64,000 nt of DNA from Patiria miniata. Taxonomy: Eukaryota > Echinodermata > Asteroidea > Valvatida > Asterinidae. The position numbers and the translations under genes were made by a program. The notes below the pieces were generated by a model. That model had not been told where the DNA came from. It worked only from the letters and a program-made list of their open reading frames with translations, and made no database searches. The stretch spans positions 6,449,806 to 6,513,805 of the forward strand of contig NW_024037058.1 in the NCBI RefSeq assembly GCF_015706575.1, read 5' to 3'. Of this stretch, positions 45,338 to 56,278 are shown one piece after another. The first letter of the stretch is position 1; each line of letters starts with the position of its first letter.

Positions 45338-46332
45338 ATATCGACGATGTTTTCACGAAGTGATCAAAACCTGGAAAATTGATAAATTTTTGATTTCGAG
45401 TTTTGCTGGCCAATTTATTGCACTTGACAAAAAGTAGAATTTGACCAATTTTCAAAGCAAAATATTGTTTATTTTTGTAATTATTGTAAACAAATATTTG
45501 ACAAAAAGCCTGAAATCCGTGTTTTTCTGTTTTCACGAAGTGACAAAAACTGTTTAAGACCACTTGGAGTCTGGGTGCTAATAATTACTCGAGCCGAAGG
45601 TAAGGGTAATTATCAGCACCCAGACTCCAAGCGGTCTTAAACAGAGTGATTAATACCGACCGAGCACATATTATTCCCATTCATAAATGCCTTTTCGGTC
45701 AAAAACCCGATTTTGTTCAACAAGTTCACTTCATATTTTTTTAAACACCCCTCTAGTTAAATAATGGAGTGTTCGATTAGCTGCGAGTAAGATGTAATTG
45801 ACTACTTTTATGGCGATTGGCGCACGCATTGCGCGTTCTGCACAATATCGTGCAGAATGCACCTGGGGTGTTGCGTTGTGAATAAAATTCTGACTCACTA
45901 GTAGTATTGCGCATGCCTACGTGAGGATTGTGAACTTTCAACCAATAAAACGGTAAGAGGCACTGGATATTTAGGAGTCAAATTTTCATGTGGCTATGGA
46001 AAAGTGTTTAAGACCAGCTAGCCATGTCGTTATCATCCGTTTAAGACCAACCACGTGACGGGCTCTCGACCAATAGGAATGGGTAAACTGTCTTAGGTAT
46101 TTATGAATGTTAAATTAAGAGAGACTTAAGAGAGACTTTTAACAAACAACTTTGAATTAGCAAAGAACAAAGCATACGTTACTTGACAATGCAAACATTT
46201 CCCAAATCTATAACTACAAACTAGATGAAAATGTGTTTTGAAAAAAGGATTAACTCTTAGTATGATTATATTGGGATGACCCTTTTGCAGGATATTGAGG
46301 TTTTGGTCATTTCGTGAAAACACCGTCGATAT
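45338..46332. repeat. 1-kb foldback region
   Basis: The part 45338-45372 (ATATCGACGATGTTTTCACG onward) is inverse to 46298-46332 with few mismatches. CATTCATAAATGCC near 45681 faces GGTATTTATGAATG near 46097. GTTTAAGACC occurs at about 45552, inverted at about 45633, and again at about 46009 and 46040. This nested symmetry suggests a foldback transposon or a collapsed inverted duplication. No gene is seen. Confidence 0.5.
45550..45644. repeat. 39-bp inverted repeat with 17-base loop
   Basis: Arms 45550-45588 and 45606-45644 pair with about two mismatches; the arm begins CTGTTTAAGACCACTTGGAG. It lies inside the 1-kb foldback region. Confidence 0.9.
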
Positions 46333-47578
46333 CCTCATAACCTTTGAGTACATTTTGTTAATCTTGGTTATTTTGTAAAGGTTACATAATAAGAAACCAA
46401 ACTTAACATTATTTTTCACTTCGGAGCAATTTAAAGTATTAAGATGAACTTTTGACCATTACTTTGATCTTGAGTAGACCTTGAGATGAACGTGGATGAA
46501 AATTATACCCCAACATGCATGTTTTTCTATAAAAAATCTACAAAAATTGGGGGAATAATATTTTTGTTTGGTTTCTACCCCATTTCAAAGTTGGCAAACT
46601 TGTTGCAAAATGTACATTAAAAGCAGGCACTTTGTTGGTCCCTGAAATGTGTAGATGTGTATAAAAGTTTATTTCACCATTTCTATTCCACTTGGAAAGT
46701 AATTGCCACAAGAAGGCAAATTAATATTCTCAGAACCTCAGCAAACACGTTCAAATGACTGCATGTAACTTTTATTTCAAATAAGAAAGATTTTGTACCT
46801 ACACGAGACAAAAGTAATTACCAAGAAGTATTTGGATGAAAGATTATGTATAATCAAGTTTAATAACAAATCATATGCAATCCCTTGGTTGTTTCTTTCA
46901 CACATTTTTTTCTGAGTGTCTCATCAAATTAATGTATCATACATTAACATCTCTGTAGCAATGTAAACTATTCGTATTGAAATAGAACTTGTATAAAACT
47001 TTTAGTTATACATGGATGAATGCAAATGTTACTTAGTAATAGTGTTGTAAATTTGTAAATCTATATTCTTCTTTTTGTGGAATGATAAGACAACAGATGA
47101 TGCATTTGGATCATTCTATATATTCGGGGTCCACTTTTTGCCTGGCCCATACATCTGTCACCTGTTATTTTGTAATTGGGGATGCAATCCTTAATAATGT
47201 AAGATCTCTTCTCTTCAAGAGTAATAATGTGAAGCAAATAACCTGTCCAAACAAATACAATTATTTGGAAGTAATTTTTGTATGCCACTTGAATGAAAGA
47301 TGTTACAAGGACAGAAAAATATGTCATTATTTGGACTCCAAATGTATAGAATGACCAAATTGTTTTCCATCTTGAATAAGTACATGTATTGGTATCGGAT
47401 TGCTAAATGTTGAAAGACCAAGTTACCTTCTCTCTTGGCCTGGCTGGCTTGGTGAACAAAGTTTGAGAAAATGGAAGGAATATATTATGAGGTTGGCACA
47501 TGGCCTATTGAAAGCCAGTGTGCAATGTATATTGAGAGAACACATCTGGGGTCAGACTTGTATTTACGTTATTTGTTT
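46333..47578. repeat. Blocks T and Q, non-coding
   Basis: The part 46780-46990 matches 32330-32500, and 47090-47420 is block Q. The unoccupied equivalent of the LTR insertion site is at 47303-47307. No gene is recognised. Confidence 0.6.
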
Positions 47579-47618
47579 TCACATATAATGAACGGCATAT
47601 GCCGTTCATTATATGTGA
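47579..47618. repeat. Perfect 40-bp palindrome without loop
   Basis: TCACATATAATGAACGGCAT followed at once by its exact reverse complement. No mismatch and no spacer. Confidence 0.97.
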
Positions 47619-47819
47619 CATTCATCATCAAAGCTTTAAATGTATGTTTATATAAAATTACATGATGACATCATTCTTGACGTCACCTCAACTTTTGTAT
47701 ATAGCCCTGGGTTGTATATAACACATCCCTATGTATGAACATACAAAGTTTCAATGCATCATGCTTTTCAGTTCTCTTGAGAAAGGACTTTGTCAGAAAC
47801 AAAGTCAGAAACAAAGTAA

Positions 47820-50770
47820 TCAGTGATACTCATGCATGCTTTGTTCACAGGGGGTTATCCTAAATACTGGAAACATCCTTTTACATCATCATCACAAACA
47901 GGACTGAAATTGACAAATATTCCCCTGCATATTAGCTCACACATAAAAATGATTTCATTGTTGCTGATAATTGAAGGATTCTGTTCTTATTACTTGGTGT
48001 CAGTGCAGAAGAGTGCAGGAATACAATAACATGTAAACGCTGTTCAGCACAAACAGTCAATCGAAACTAATCGCATAGACTTCCATAGTTAGTTGCCAGT
48101 GCCATAAATTGCAGCACCCATGTTGAAAGTCAGGTCAAATCTCATTGTACAATTATACATAATCCACTTACAATGTATAACACTTGTAACCAACCATCAC
48201 TGACTACCATTTTTCATGCCCAAGTTTACACAAAAAAGTGTAATAAAACCAATAAATATTAGGTAGAATATTCTCAATTTCGAGAATCAAACAGTGATAG
48301 CAATCTCAAAAATAGAAAGGATGTACATTACATGTATGTACAGAGCATGGTAGTTGTCAAATTTATTTGATTTAATTACTGAACTTTTGAATTTAAGAAT
48401 CAATCAAATCACAGATTTATTTGAAATAATTTGATAACTGATTATCACTGGTCCACCAATCTTGCATAAAGGCTTTGTAAAAAAAAGTATTTCATAGATT
48501 TTTTTTGTACTCTCCCTGTAAAGACAGTCACAGCTTTCTTTTAGGGAAAGAAAAAATCAAGCTGTTGTTGATTTGGATGCAGTAACACTGTGAACTAATT
48601 TATCTGAACATATCGTCACCATTTTGTCAATGTGATAAATCCACTGAAACCCAGATTTTAAGGAATATCAGATTTTTTGATTTTCTAACATTTTATGATA
48701 CAACTCTACGTAATTCCAAAATTTTGAGACACACAATTGTATCGTTCATAATATTAAGACTAATTACACCACAGGGTGAATGTGTGACAACTTCATTTTA
48801 TTTTCGTTTTTGACGAAGTGACAAATCTCTATTTGTCACTGAGTCTCAGTGATCTTACACGTGTACAATTTTTAAATGTATGAAGCCTGTACAATTTGCA
48901 TTTTGATAAAGTGAGAAATCTGCCTTTGAAAGTATATAACTTTTGTACTCATGCACACGACAGATATGTGTACAAACACAATGTGTGTACATGTACATAT
49001 GATCAAGTAACATTTCCGTTTTGAATAAGTGATGAACATCTTTTATGTCTCCTGATTATACTTTTATAAAAACAGAGACAACTGTTTGGATATTTCACTA
49101 ATGGTCTATTGCATCAGTTACATATGTATATATATATACTTTTCAATTTTAGGGGAGAAATGTGCAGTGTGTATCAAAATAAATGCAAACAAAATATACC
49201 AGACGTAGAATGTGTAACCAACATAGATAATATGGGTATAGTTTGAAAGATACGCATTTACACTTTAAAATGAGACATAAAACGTCCAAATCTGATAATT
49301 TTGACAGAGTTATGAGTAATTTTCCAAGAGAGGTCAAATTGACCGTGGGACCAACATTTCACTTTCAGGCATTGGGACAAAGGTAACATAACTGCCTCTG
49401 TGTGGATATTTTGCCAGGCCTACAAACAATGTCTTAAGCGAGTTAGCACAATTCCAAATGCTTTCTTGTTATAACCTCGTGCTAAAATGTTTAGCATGTA
49501 AACATATTTACAAACTGATAGCAAGAAAGTGTTTAGGATTGTGTTTACTTGCCAAACACATTTCTTTTTTGGTCGGTCAGGCAATTTAAAAATTCTGCAG
49601 AACTTCTTAGATGCAACAGTGTGTTAAAAGTATATGCATATCAATGTGGGTGAATGTTTGTATTCTTAGAGCTTGCTAATATCATTATCATTTTACTTGT
49701 TTATTACGTTTCTACCAAATGTAAATACTTATTCGATTTTGGATATAGGCGAAGAAATTGATGTGACTATATTGCCTTACAGTAACCAATTTCATTAAAA
49801 AGGTGCAGCAAACCCTGCACATTTTAGTATCTCGTAATTAAAGCTAAAACAACTTTTTTGGTAATTTCTGAAATCAAGGGAAATTATTCATTGTCTTAGA
49901 ATTCTGTTAGTATATTCTTAATTTCAACTTGGATCAAAGGCTAGTTATATTTTGGCATTTGGCTCGGCCAATCAAAGGGACCCATCTCAATTGACAGAGA
50001 AGCTTAGAATGTTTATAGAGAGAAATGGAAGTAGCTCAAGCATACTGTATATACTAATTATTGTGGAACATTTTTTGCTGCTCTAATTTTTTTAGTGAAA
50101 TAGAACAGCCATCTTCATGACTTAAGAGACTTTAGTTAGTTTTGCTAATTTAACAGCGTAAAGGTTATTCTTGATAAAGTTTTTGTTTTCCAAAAACTTC
50201 AGAAGAGTTTGCTAATTTCATACAGTTTGAAAGACAATGGTTTTCGTATGTGCATATAATTTGTTGTTTCTAAAAAATCATCATTCCATCATCACATGTG
50301 ATGCGATCAAGCTAAATGAGTCATTTGTAGGGAATTTTTATTGGGTGATACAGGCCAAAATAGGGCCACTTCATCACATCTCTTGGTCACACCTCTTGGT
50401 GTTCCAACTTCGTTATTTTTTTAACTAAAGATGGTATCAGCATGCGGTTTTCACAGCAGTAATGCTGAGATTGTGCCCTTTTCTACTCTGAAAATTGACC
50501 AGGGTCGACAACGGACTCATGTAGCTTGAACGCATTACACATATATATTTTAATGCATTAGTCTCTGGTCCTTATTCACGATGTAAAAGCAAAACTATTT
50601 TGTCTTCACTTCTTTGTAACTTAGACTGGCATAACCATGTGTCCCCTTCATTCTTTGAGCAAACGTTAATAAATTAGATATCCAAAAATTGGACGTCTGA
50701 AGTGTGTACTGCTGGCTTAGTCTATGACATGATCAACAAACAGTTACATTTATAGGAATAGGGGTGTCAA
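47820..50770. repeat. Copy of block S, non-coding
   Basis: Collinear with 6890-10080 but lacking the hAT MITE (7330) and the TTAA MITE (8677) found there. AT-rich throughout. No gene is seen; short frames are unsupported. Confidence 0.65.
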
Positions 50771-52265
50771 TATTTTTTTATGATACAAATGTATTAGTTC
50801 GATCAAAACATGATCAAAACTGGTATAGTGAAATTGATAGACCAAAGAGTCAAAATGAAGCAATGAGCATTTGCTTTAATTACAGAATATCTCTCCAAGA
50901 GAACGCAGCTTCCATGACAACAAAGCCATTTCAGCAAAGATCCAAAGTCTGTTATTTTACCAATCAGCATCTGCAACTTTCTAAAGGTACCAGCGGCACA
51001 ACTAGGGATGGAAGGTTTTTGTAAGTACGAGGATAATTTCATTTTTCATAGACTTTGGAATACCGGTAGTACTTTCTATTGAAAAGGTGCAAACAATGAA
51101 AATGGAATGTCATCGGCGTTTTCTTGAGTTGAAAAGGCCAAGACACACTCAGATTTACAGTAGTTTAGGGGGAACACTGGGGCATTGAAAACATCTAAAC
51201 AGTAAACTGTTTATGTTGTGTATATAGAGAGAGAAAAAATGGAGGATGACGAGAAAATGGGAACAAGTTCTTTTTTAAGCAAATCTCAATAATGTTTGGA
51301 AGTTCCACAAGTGCAAACTCACTCCAAGATATTTATCATTGATTATATCTCATCAAGTGCTATTCGTTTGTGTTATTTCTATTCTGCAACCACAGGCCCT
51401 CTTTAAGCTCAGATCAAATTAGTTCTGACCAAGATTCGATGGGTCATATAAGCCCAAGGCTTCAACTCGACCCTCAATTACAAGCAAGATTACAAGCAAG
51501 ATCACATGTCCTTTTATTAGTAAATCACAAGTCCCTTTACAAGTTCAGTCACAGGTAACAGGGGTTGAACAATAACAAAGGAATGCCAACACATTGTAAA
51601 CACATTGCAATACCACACATGTGTACATGATATGTATGTCTACTTTGAACTTACAATTCATACAATCATGTATCGAGCTATAGCATGGCATTGATGATTT
51701 TTTTTTCTGGCCTGTGAAGGGACGGATTGCCTGAGTTTGTTTTTCCAAAATATGCAAAAAGCCTGACTTCAGGCTATATCCTGAAAACTGGCATGAACGC
51801 CCTGCCCATCTTGAGCAACCATATACAGATTTCAAATAGACTGACACCACATTGATGTTGTGTTACCTGTTCATCAGTCTGTGATGTGTAGAGGTGGGCG
51901 TGGCTCGATATCCCCAATCTCAGCATTCATCTCAGCAATGGACCAATCAGCCTATGGGAAGGCAAAATATATGAATAAATATTATATTTAGTGCTGCATG
52001 AACTTAATAATTGGGATGCATGTAGCTTATTGATAAAAGAGAAAGCTTTAAAAATGCGAGTTTTGGAAATTTTGTAACGAAGCACAGATGCTGAAACACT
52101 GAAAGAAATAAAAAAATTAGTCATGATGAATATAACTTAGATAAACTATGCAAAAACAGTGTCAAATTGTTAATATTAACAGCGTATAGACCTTTGGATC
52201 CGTTAGATGTAGAAAACAGTCGCATGCTGTGTTTGATTTTACTCGTACAGCACGTACCAAAGCGC
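50771..52265. other. Non-coding; short block Q fragment, then unique DNA
   Basis: The part 50850-51000 is a fragment of block Q ending in a piece of the hAT MITE left end (AGCGGCACAACTAGGG). From 51020 to 52265 nothing is recognised, apart from two copies of ATTACAAGCAAG near 51478. Confidence 0.5.
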
Positions 52266-52269
52266 TACA

Positions 52270-52392
52270 TAAGTGGAATCCAGGGACTGCAAATGACTGA
52301 ACTCAAAATCATGTGACATGGTCCGTGTTGATACAGAGGGGCGTATATGTACAGTAGATCGCCATCTTTGTTCATTTCAACCATTGCCGTAG
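52270..52392 (+). promoter_or_regulatory. TRIM-D candidate first exon, copy a
   Basis: The sequence CACAAGTGGAATCCAGGGAC and following runs through GATCGCCATCTTTG (resembling a YY1-type start-site word) to CCATTGCCGTAG, followed by the donor GTAAGATTTT (GT at 52393). The same segment recurs at 54692. With the acceptor at 56238-56239 it could serve as a non-coding first exon for TRIM-D. No TATA box is evident. Confidence 0.4.
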
Positions 52393-52685
52393 GTAAGATT
52401 TTTAATGGGTCTACCTGTAAGTCTATTTGTTACAAATCAACAGCATCACATTATCTCGTATGAAGTACATCTATGTACATGCAAACTCAGTATTTGCCAA
52501 TTACAAGTGCACATATTTACTGGAAATTCAGGTGGATCCGTCAAATGTGTTGTGGAATACATAGGCCTAAAGCCTTCTTGAATTCACGACAGAAATAAGT
52601 GATGCGCATTGCTTGTTCAAGTTTACATGTAGTCTTACAAAACAAGTGTTAGACCTTTAAGAAGATTCTACACAGGTATAGCTTT

Positions 52686-54294
52686 GGCCAAACCAAAAAA
52701 AATGGTGTGTTTACGGTAACTCGACCGACCTGGAATTTTTTCGGCCAAATTGCCGACCTCAAACTTTTTATTGCCATTTTGAAGGTTGATATTGATCATT
52801 TTAAATGAACAAATTTCAAACATTTCAAGTACTTTTAATTATTTGCCACGAACATAACCCATTTTCCACACTTGGAACTGACCATGATTTGACACAAACA
52901 TACCTGTGTTAAACGTGCGTAAATCGAATCGCGACGATCTCAAACTTGAATTCTCAACTTACATGAAGTACGATTACTTTTGCACAAACGCATCGGGGTG
53001 AACTGGTACACCTGGCCGATGGCCGGCAAGGTTCTCCCCACGTACAAACGTGCGTACTGCAAATCGGCCCGACAAAAATGACGGTCTCATTTTTCAGCCC
53101 CCGATACACACAATACAATTATTATACACACCATTAAAATGCACAATATAATCTTTAAGTACGCCATTGTTTCATCTTTACATGCAAATCTTGACAAAAT
53201 CCTGTTTTTCTGATGCATGTGTGATCAAAATGCACACGATGACGGGTTCTGTCGACCGCCAGCTGACAGGCATGCAGCGCATACAGCATGGTACACTGGT
53301 TCCCTTCGCGTGCTAACGGAATCAATGCTATGATGAAGGACCAGAACCAGTGACTACTGCCTATACAAACGTCGTACCGATACCATGCATGATGATGATG
53401 TAGTGCCATCGACCGAAGTTGGATCGTAAAAATACCAAACAAACATCGATGGAGAAAGAGAATTTCTGCAAATTAATTCTAAGAACGTGATCTTTATTTT
53501 CTGTGTATGTGTTTTCCAATAAAATGACGAGACTGCAAAGCTTGAACTTGTGACGTAACATCATAGCGTGTTTCTGCAGTAGGGCAAGATTTTTGGCCAC
53601 GTGGGATGGGCCGTACACAGAGCAGTAATGCATGTAATACTACGCTGTGAGCACGGCGCGATGTACGGCCGGCCAGACTGAAAGTCGGCGGCGCCAGCGG
53701 CCGTGATTAAGCGTAGAATCACCCACCTCAAAAATATTTTTAATTATTTGAGGCAAGTTTTAATCACTTTTGATGGCCGGTCTTGATCATTTTCATGGTG
53801 CAAATGAAAATAATCCAGGCACAAAATAAACATGATTCCTTGCTCTATACTAATATTATTATGACGCTCCATTAATCAGCACTCAAAAAAAATTGGCGAA
53901 ATAAGTTTTCCGACCTATTGATGCTATTTTGAAAGGCATGTAATTGGAAGCAAAAAGATTTTTTTCTTCACCTTAATTTCTTAATTTGAAACTTACTTGT
54001 AAATGTAATCTATACTTTTCTAGTTCACGGGAAGCTTTAACACAGTTTGTGCAATGTAGATTTTTTATTAAAGTTAACAATTTTGATTTTTTTTTCTTTA
54101 ATTACAAAAATAGGGGTATTCAAATATCTTGAATACTTGAATAATGTTTTTATAGAAATATTTTCGGAAAGAATACACATGAGCATGCAGAACTGAAATA
54201 ACAAAAAATTAGAAAATAAAATTATTTCCCTACCTACCTACCTGGATTTTTTTCAGACCGTTACCGTAAACACACCATTTTTTTTTTTTTGGCC
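52686..54294. mobile_element. Harbinger-like element (1609 bp) with TTA target
   Basis: Terminal inverted repeats of about 35 bp: left GGCCAAACC, A run, TGGTGTGTTTACGGTAAC; right the same with a longer A run. The empty site in the neighbouring duplicate (GCTTAGTC, about 55090) shows a TTA target, kept as TTA on the right (54295-54297) and changed to TTT on the left. GGCC termini and 3-bp TTA-type duplications fit PIF/Harbinger. No transposase frame is seen, so it is non-autonomous. A GC-rich patch lies at 52990-53100. Confidence 0.78.
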
Positions 54295-54493
54295 TTAGTG
54301 AATCACAAAATAATAATACTAAAACAGCAAAAGGTAAAACTGATGTGAAGATAGGCCTTAAGTCTTTTTTATGAAATTAGGGCACTTTTCCTAAATAAAA
54401 GTGGACTTTTTGGGACAAGTCTATGCATTAAAATATTGGCCAGTTAAAGTACTTAAATATTTTTTTCTTCGGTGCACACAATATTTGGTTGCA

Positions 54494-54670
54494 GACTCCT
54501 GCTCACCTCGAGTCAAACCACCCAGCTGACCCAGGCAAGTTCAGAGGTTGAGTGATAAGACGTCTGTACACTAAACTGGAGCTACTGGGTTGGAGCCCCA
54601 CCTGAGTAACAGTAAGACTGCCCTTTCATATACAAGTGCCCTTTTTACATCAGTGTTTACCCCCCCCCCC
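54494..54670 (+). repeat. tRNA-derived SINE-like repeat, copy 2
   Basis: GACCCAGGCAAGTTCAGAGG and B-box GGGTTGGAGCCCC. The tail stops at a C run near 54660, where the second duplication unit starts. Confidence 0.6.
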
Positions 54671-54689
54671 AAAAAAAAAAATTTAATAC

Positions 54690-54859
54690 ACAAGTGGAAT
54701 CCAGGGACTGCAAATAACTGAACTCAAAATCATGTGACATGGTCCGTGTTGATACAGAGGGGCGTATACATAGATCGCCATCTTTGTTCATTTCTACCAT
54801 TGCCGTAAGTGACATCAGAATGGGAAGATAGCAGTGGCTCATTTCATGTGTACCTGAAG
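54690..54859 (+). promoter_or_regulatory. TRIM-D candidate first exon, copy b
   Basis: Duplicate of 52270-52392. Two possible donors are seen: GCC before GTAAGT (GT at 54805) and TGAAG before GTAAGAG (GT at 54860). It is closer to the TRIM-D acceptor, giving a 5' intron of about 1.4 kb. Confidence 0.42.
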
Positions 54860-54861
54860 GT

Positions 54862-55265
54862 AAGAGTTTTATTTAGTGGGTCTACCTGTAAGTCTGTCTG
54901 TACATCTGATATAAATCAGCAGCATCACATTATCTCATATAAGATGGATCAATCAAACCTGTTAGAATAGACATGTGGAATACATGAATCTCCTTATATT
55001 CACGACGGAAATAAGTGACATGCATTGTTTGTACTTACCTGTTGTTTTACAAACAAGTGTTAGACCTCCAAGAAGATTCGTCACAGACGTAGCTTAGTCA
55101 ATCACAAAATAATAATAAAACAGAAAAATATATAAACCGATGTGAAGGTAAATGTATTTTTTATGAAATTTCTTTGAGGAAAGTGGACTTTGAGTCTATG
55201 ATTTGAAATATGAGCCAGTTAAAGTATTTGAAATTTTTTTTCTTTGGTGCAGACTATATTTGGTT
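54862..55265 (+). repeat. Duplicated TRIM-D 5' intron segment
   Basis: Matches 52400-52685 plus 54295-54490, that is, the same sequence without the Harbinger-like insertion. No coding content. Confidence 0.7.
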
Positions 55266-55269
55266 GCAT

Positions 55270-55620
55270 TAACTCCTGCTACCTAGAGTACTCAAACCAC
55301 CCAGCTGACCCAAGCAAGCTTAGAGGTGGAGTGATAAAACGCCTGCACTAAACAGGAGGTACTGGGTTCGAGTCCCACCTGAGTAACAATAAGAGTGCCC
55401 TTTTGTATACAATCCCCCGTTTTACACCAGCGTTTACCCCCCCCCCCCCCCCGTATTTGTAAAGAGTGCCCTTTTCTTTAAAACAAGTGCCCTTTTTGTT
55501 ACCAGCGGCCTTTTATGAGTGCCCTTTTTGGAATTTCGCGCGACCATCGCCAATTGTTCCACCCTGAAAAGTGCCACATAATTGTCTATGATCATGCAGT
55601 TTGAAAAGCACCCTTAACCT
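55270..55620 (+). repeat. tRNA-derived SINE-like repeat, copy 3
   Basis: Best preserved copy: the anticodon-arm-like CCTG, loop CACTAAA, CAGG; B-box GGTTCGAGTCC (55365-55375); and CCTGAGT able to pair with ACCCAAG. GTGCCCTTTT tail. Not a functional tRNA because the anticodon loop lacks the usual T at position 33. Confidence 0.68.
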
Positions 55621-56239
55621 TAATTTTCTATTTTATGGAGGTCATTTTTACAGAGGGATGTGCGACTGCTATTTTTACAAACTTTTTACACTGAGTACAC
55701 AGTTTTTAGGGCAAAACCCAGTGTTAGAAAAAATTTCAATTTTGTTGTGAAAGTTTCATTCAGACCTGTAGCCACGTCCTCATCAAGTCAATGAAAAGTC
55801 ATTCTTTGTCAGGTCAACTCACAAACTATTCATAAAACAAACTGTGCCAAAAGCATTTTTTTGCCATTGAAAACCTTTTTACTTGCGACCTACTTTTGTT
55901 TGGACTTGTTATGAACTTTATTACAACTTACATTAGGTGCAGAAATTGTCCCAGATAACAGCTGAAAGGAATTCTTTAATGTTACATTTTCAGGACAAAG
56001 TATGCTCTTTCATAAACATGGCCACCCTATTATACAAATTGCTATTTTCTTTTGAAAAAAAATAACTACATGTAACATCAGCTTTGAATCAAGCGCATAG
56101 TATGTGAATAAACCTTCAAGTTTATGAATACTGTACTTGACAAAATGTTTTAAACTTTACATGTAGCATATTTCAACCAAATGATCATTTGAAATACATG
56201 TAATTCCAAAACCTTTTACTTAATATGCTTCATTTGTAG
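55621..56239 (+). other. TRIM-D 5' intron end
   Basis: Aligns with 18000-18156 and 28440-28600 and so provides the empty site for the 10.26-kb insertion. Ends in the acceptor TTCATTTGTAG. Confidence 0.55.
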
Positions 56240-56278
56240 GTTAAAGGTCATACTATCACACCAATCCCAACAGTGAAG

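Noticed and set aside
53155-53633. Two minus frames in the Harbinger-like element as transposase pieces
   Set aside because: No DDE-like or helix-turn-helix motif could be seen, and the frames overlap the GC-rich patch by chance.
56273-56278. Upstream GTG as the TRIM-D start
   Set aside because: ATG 56279 has a strong context and gives the same N-terminus as TRIM-A, -B and -C.
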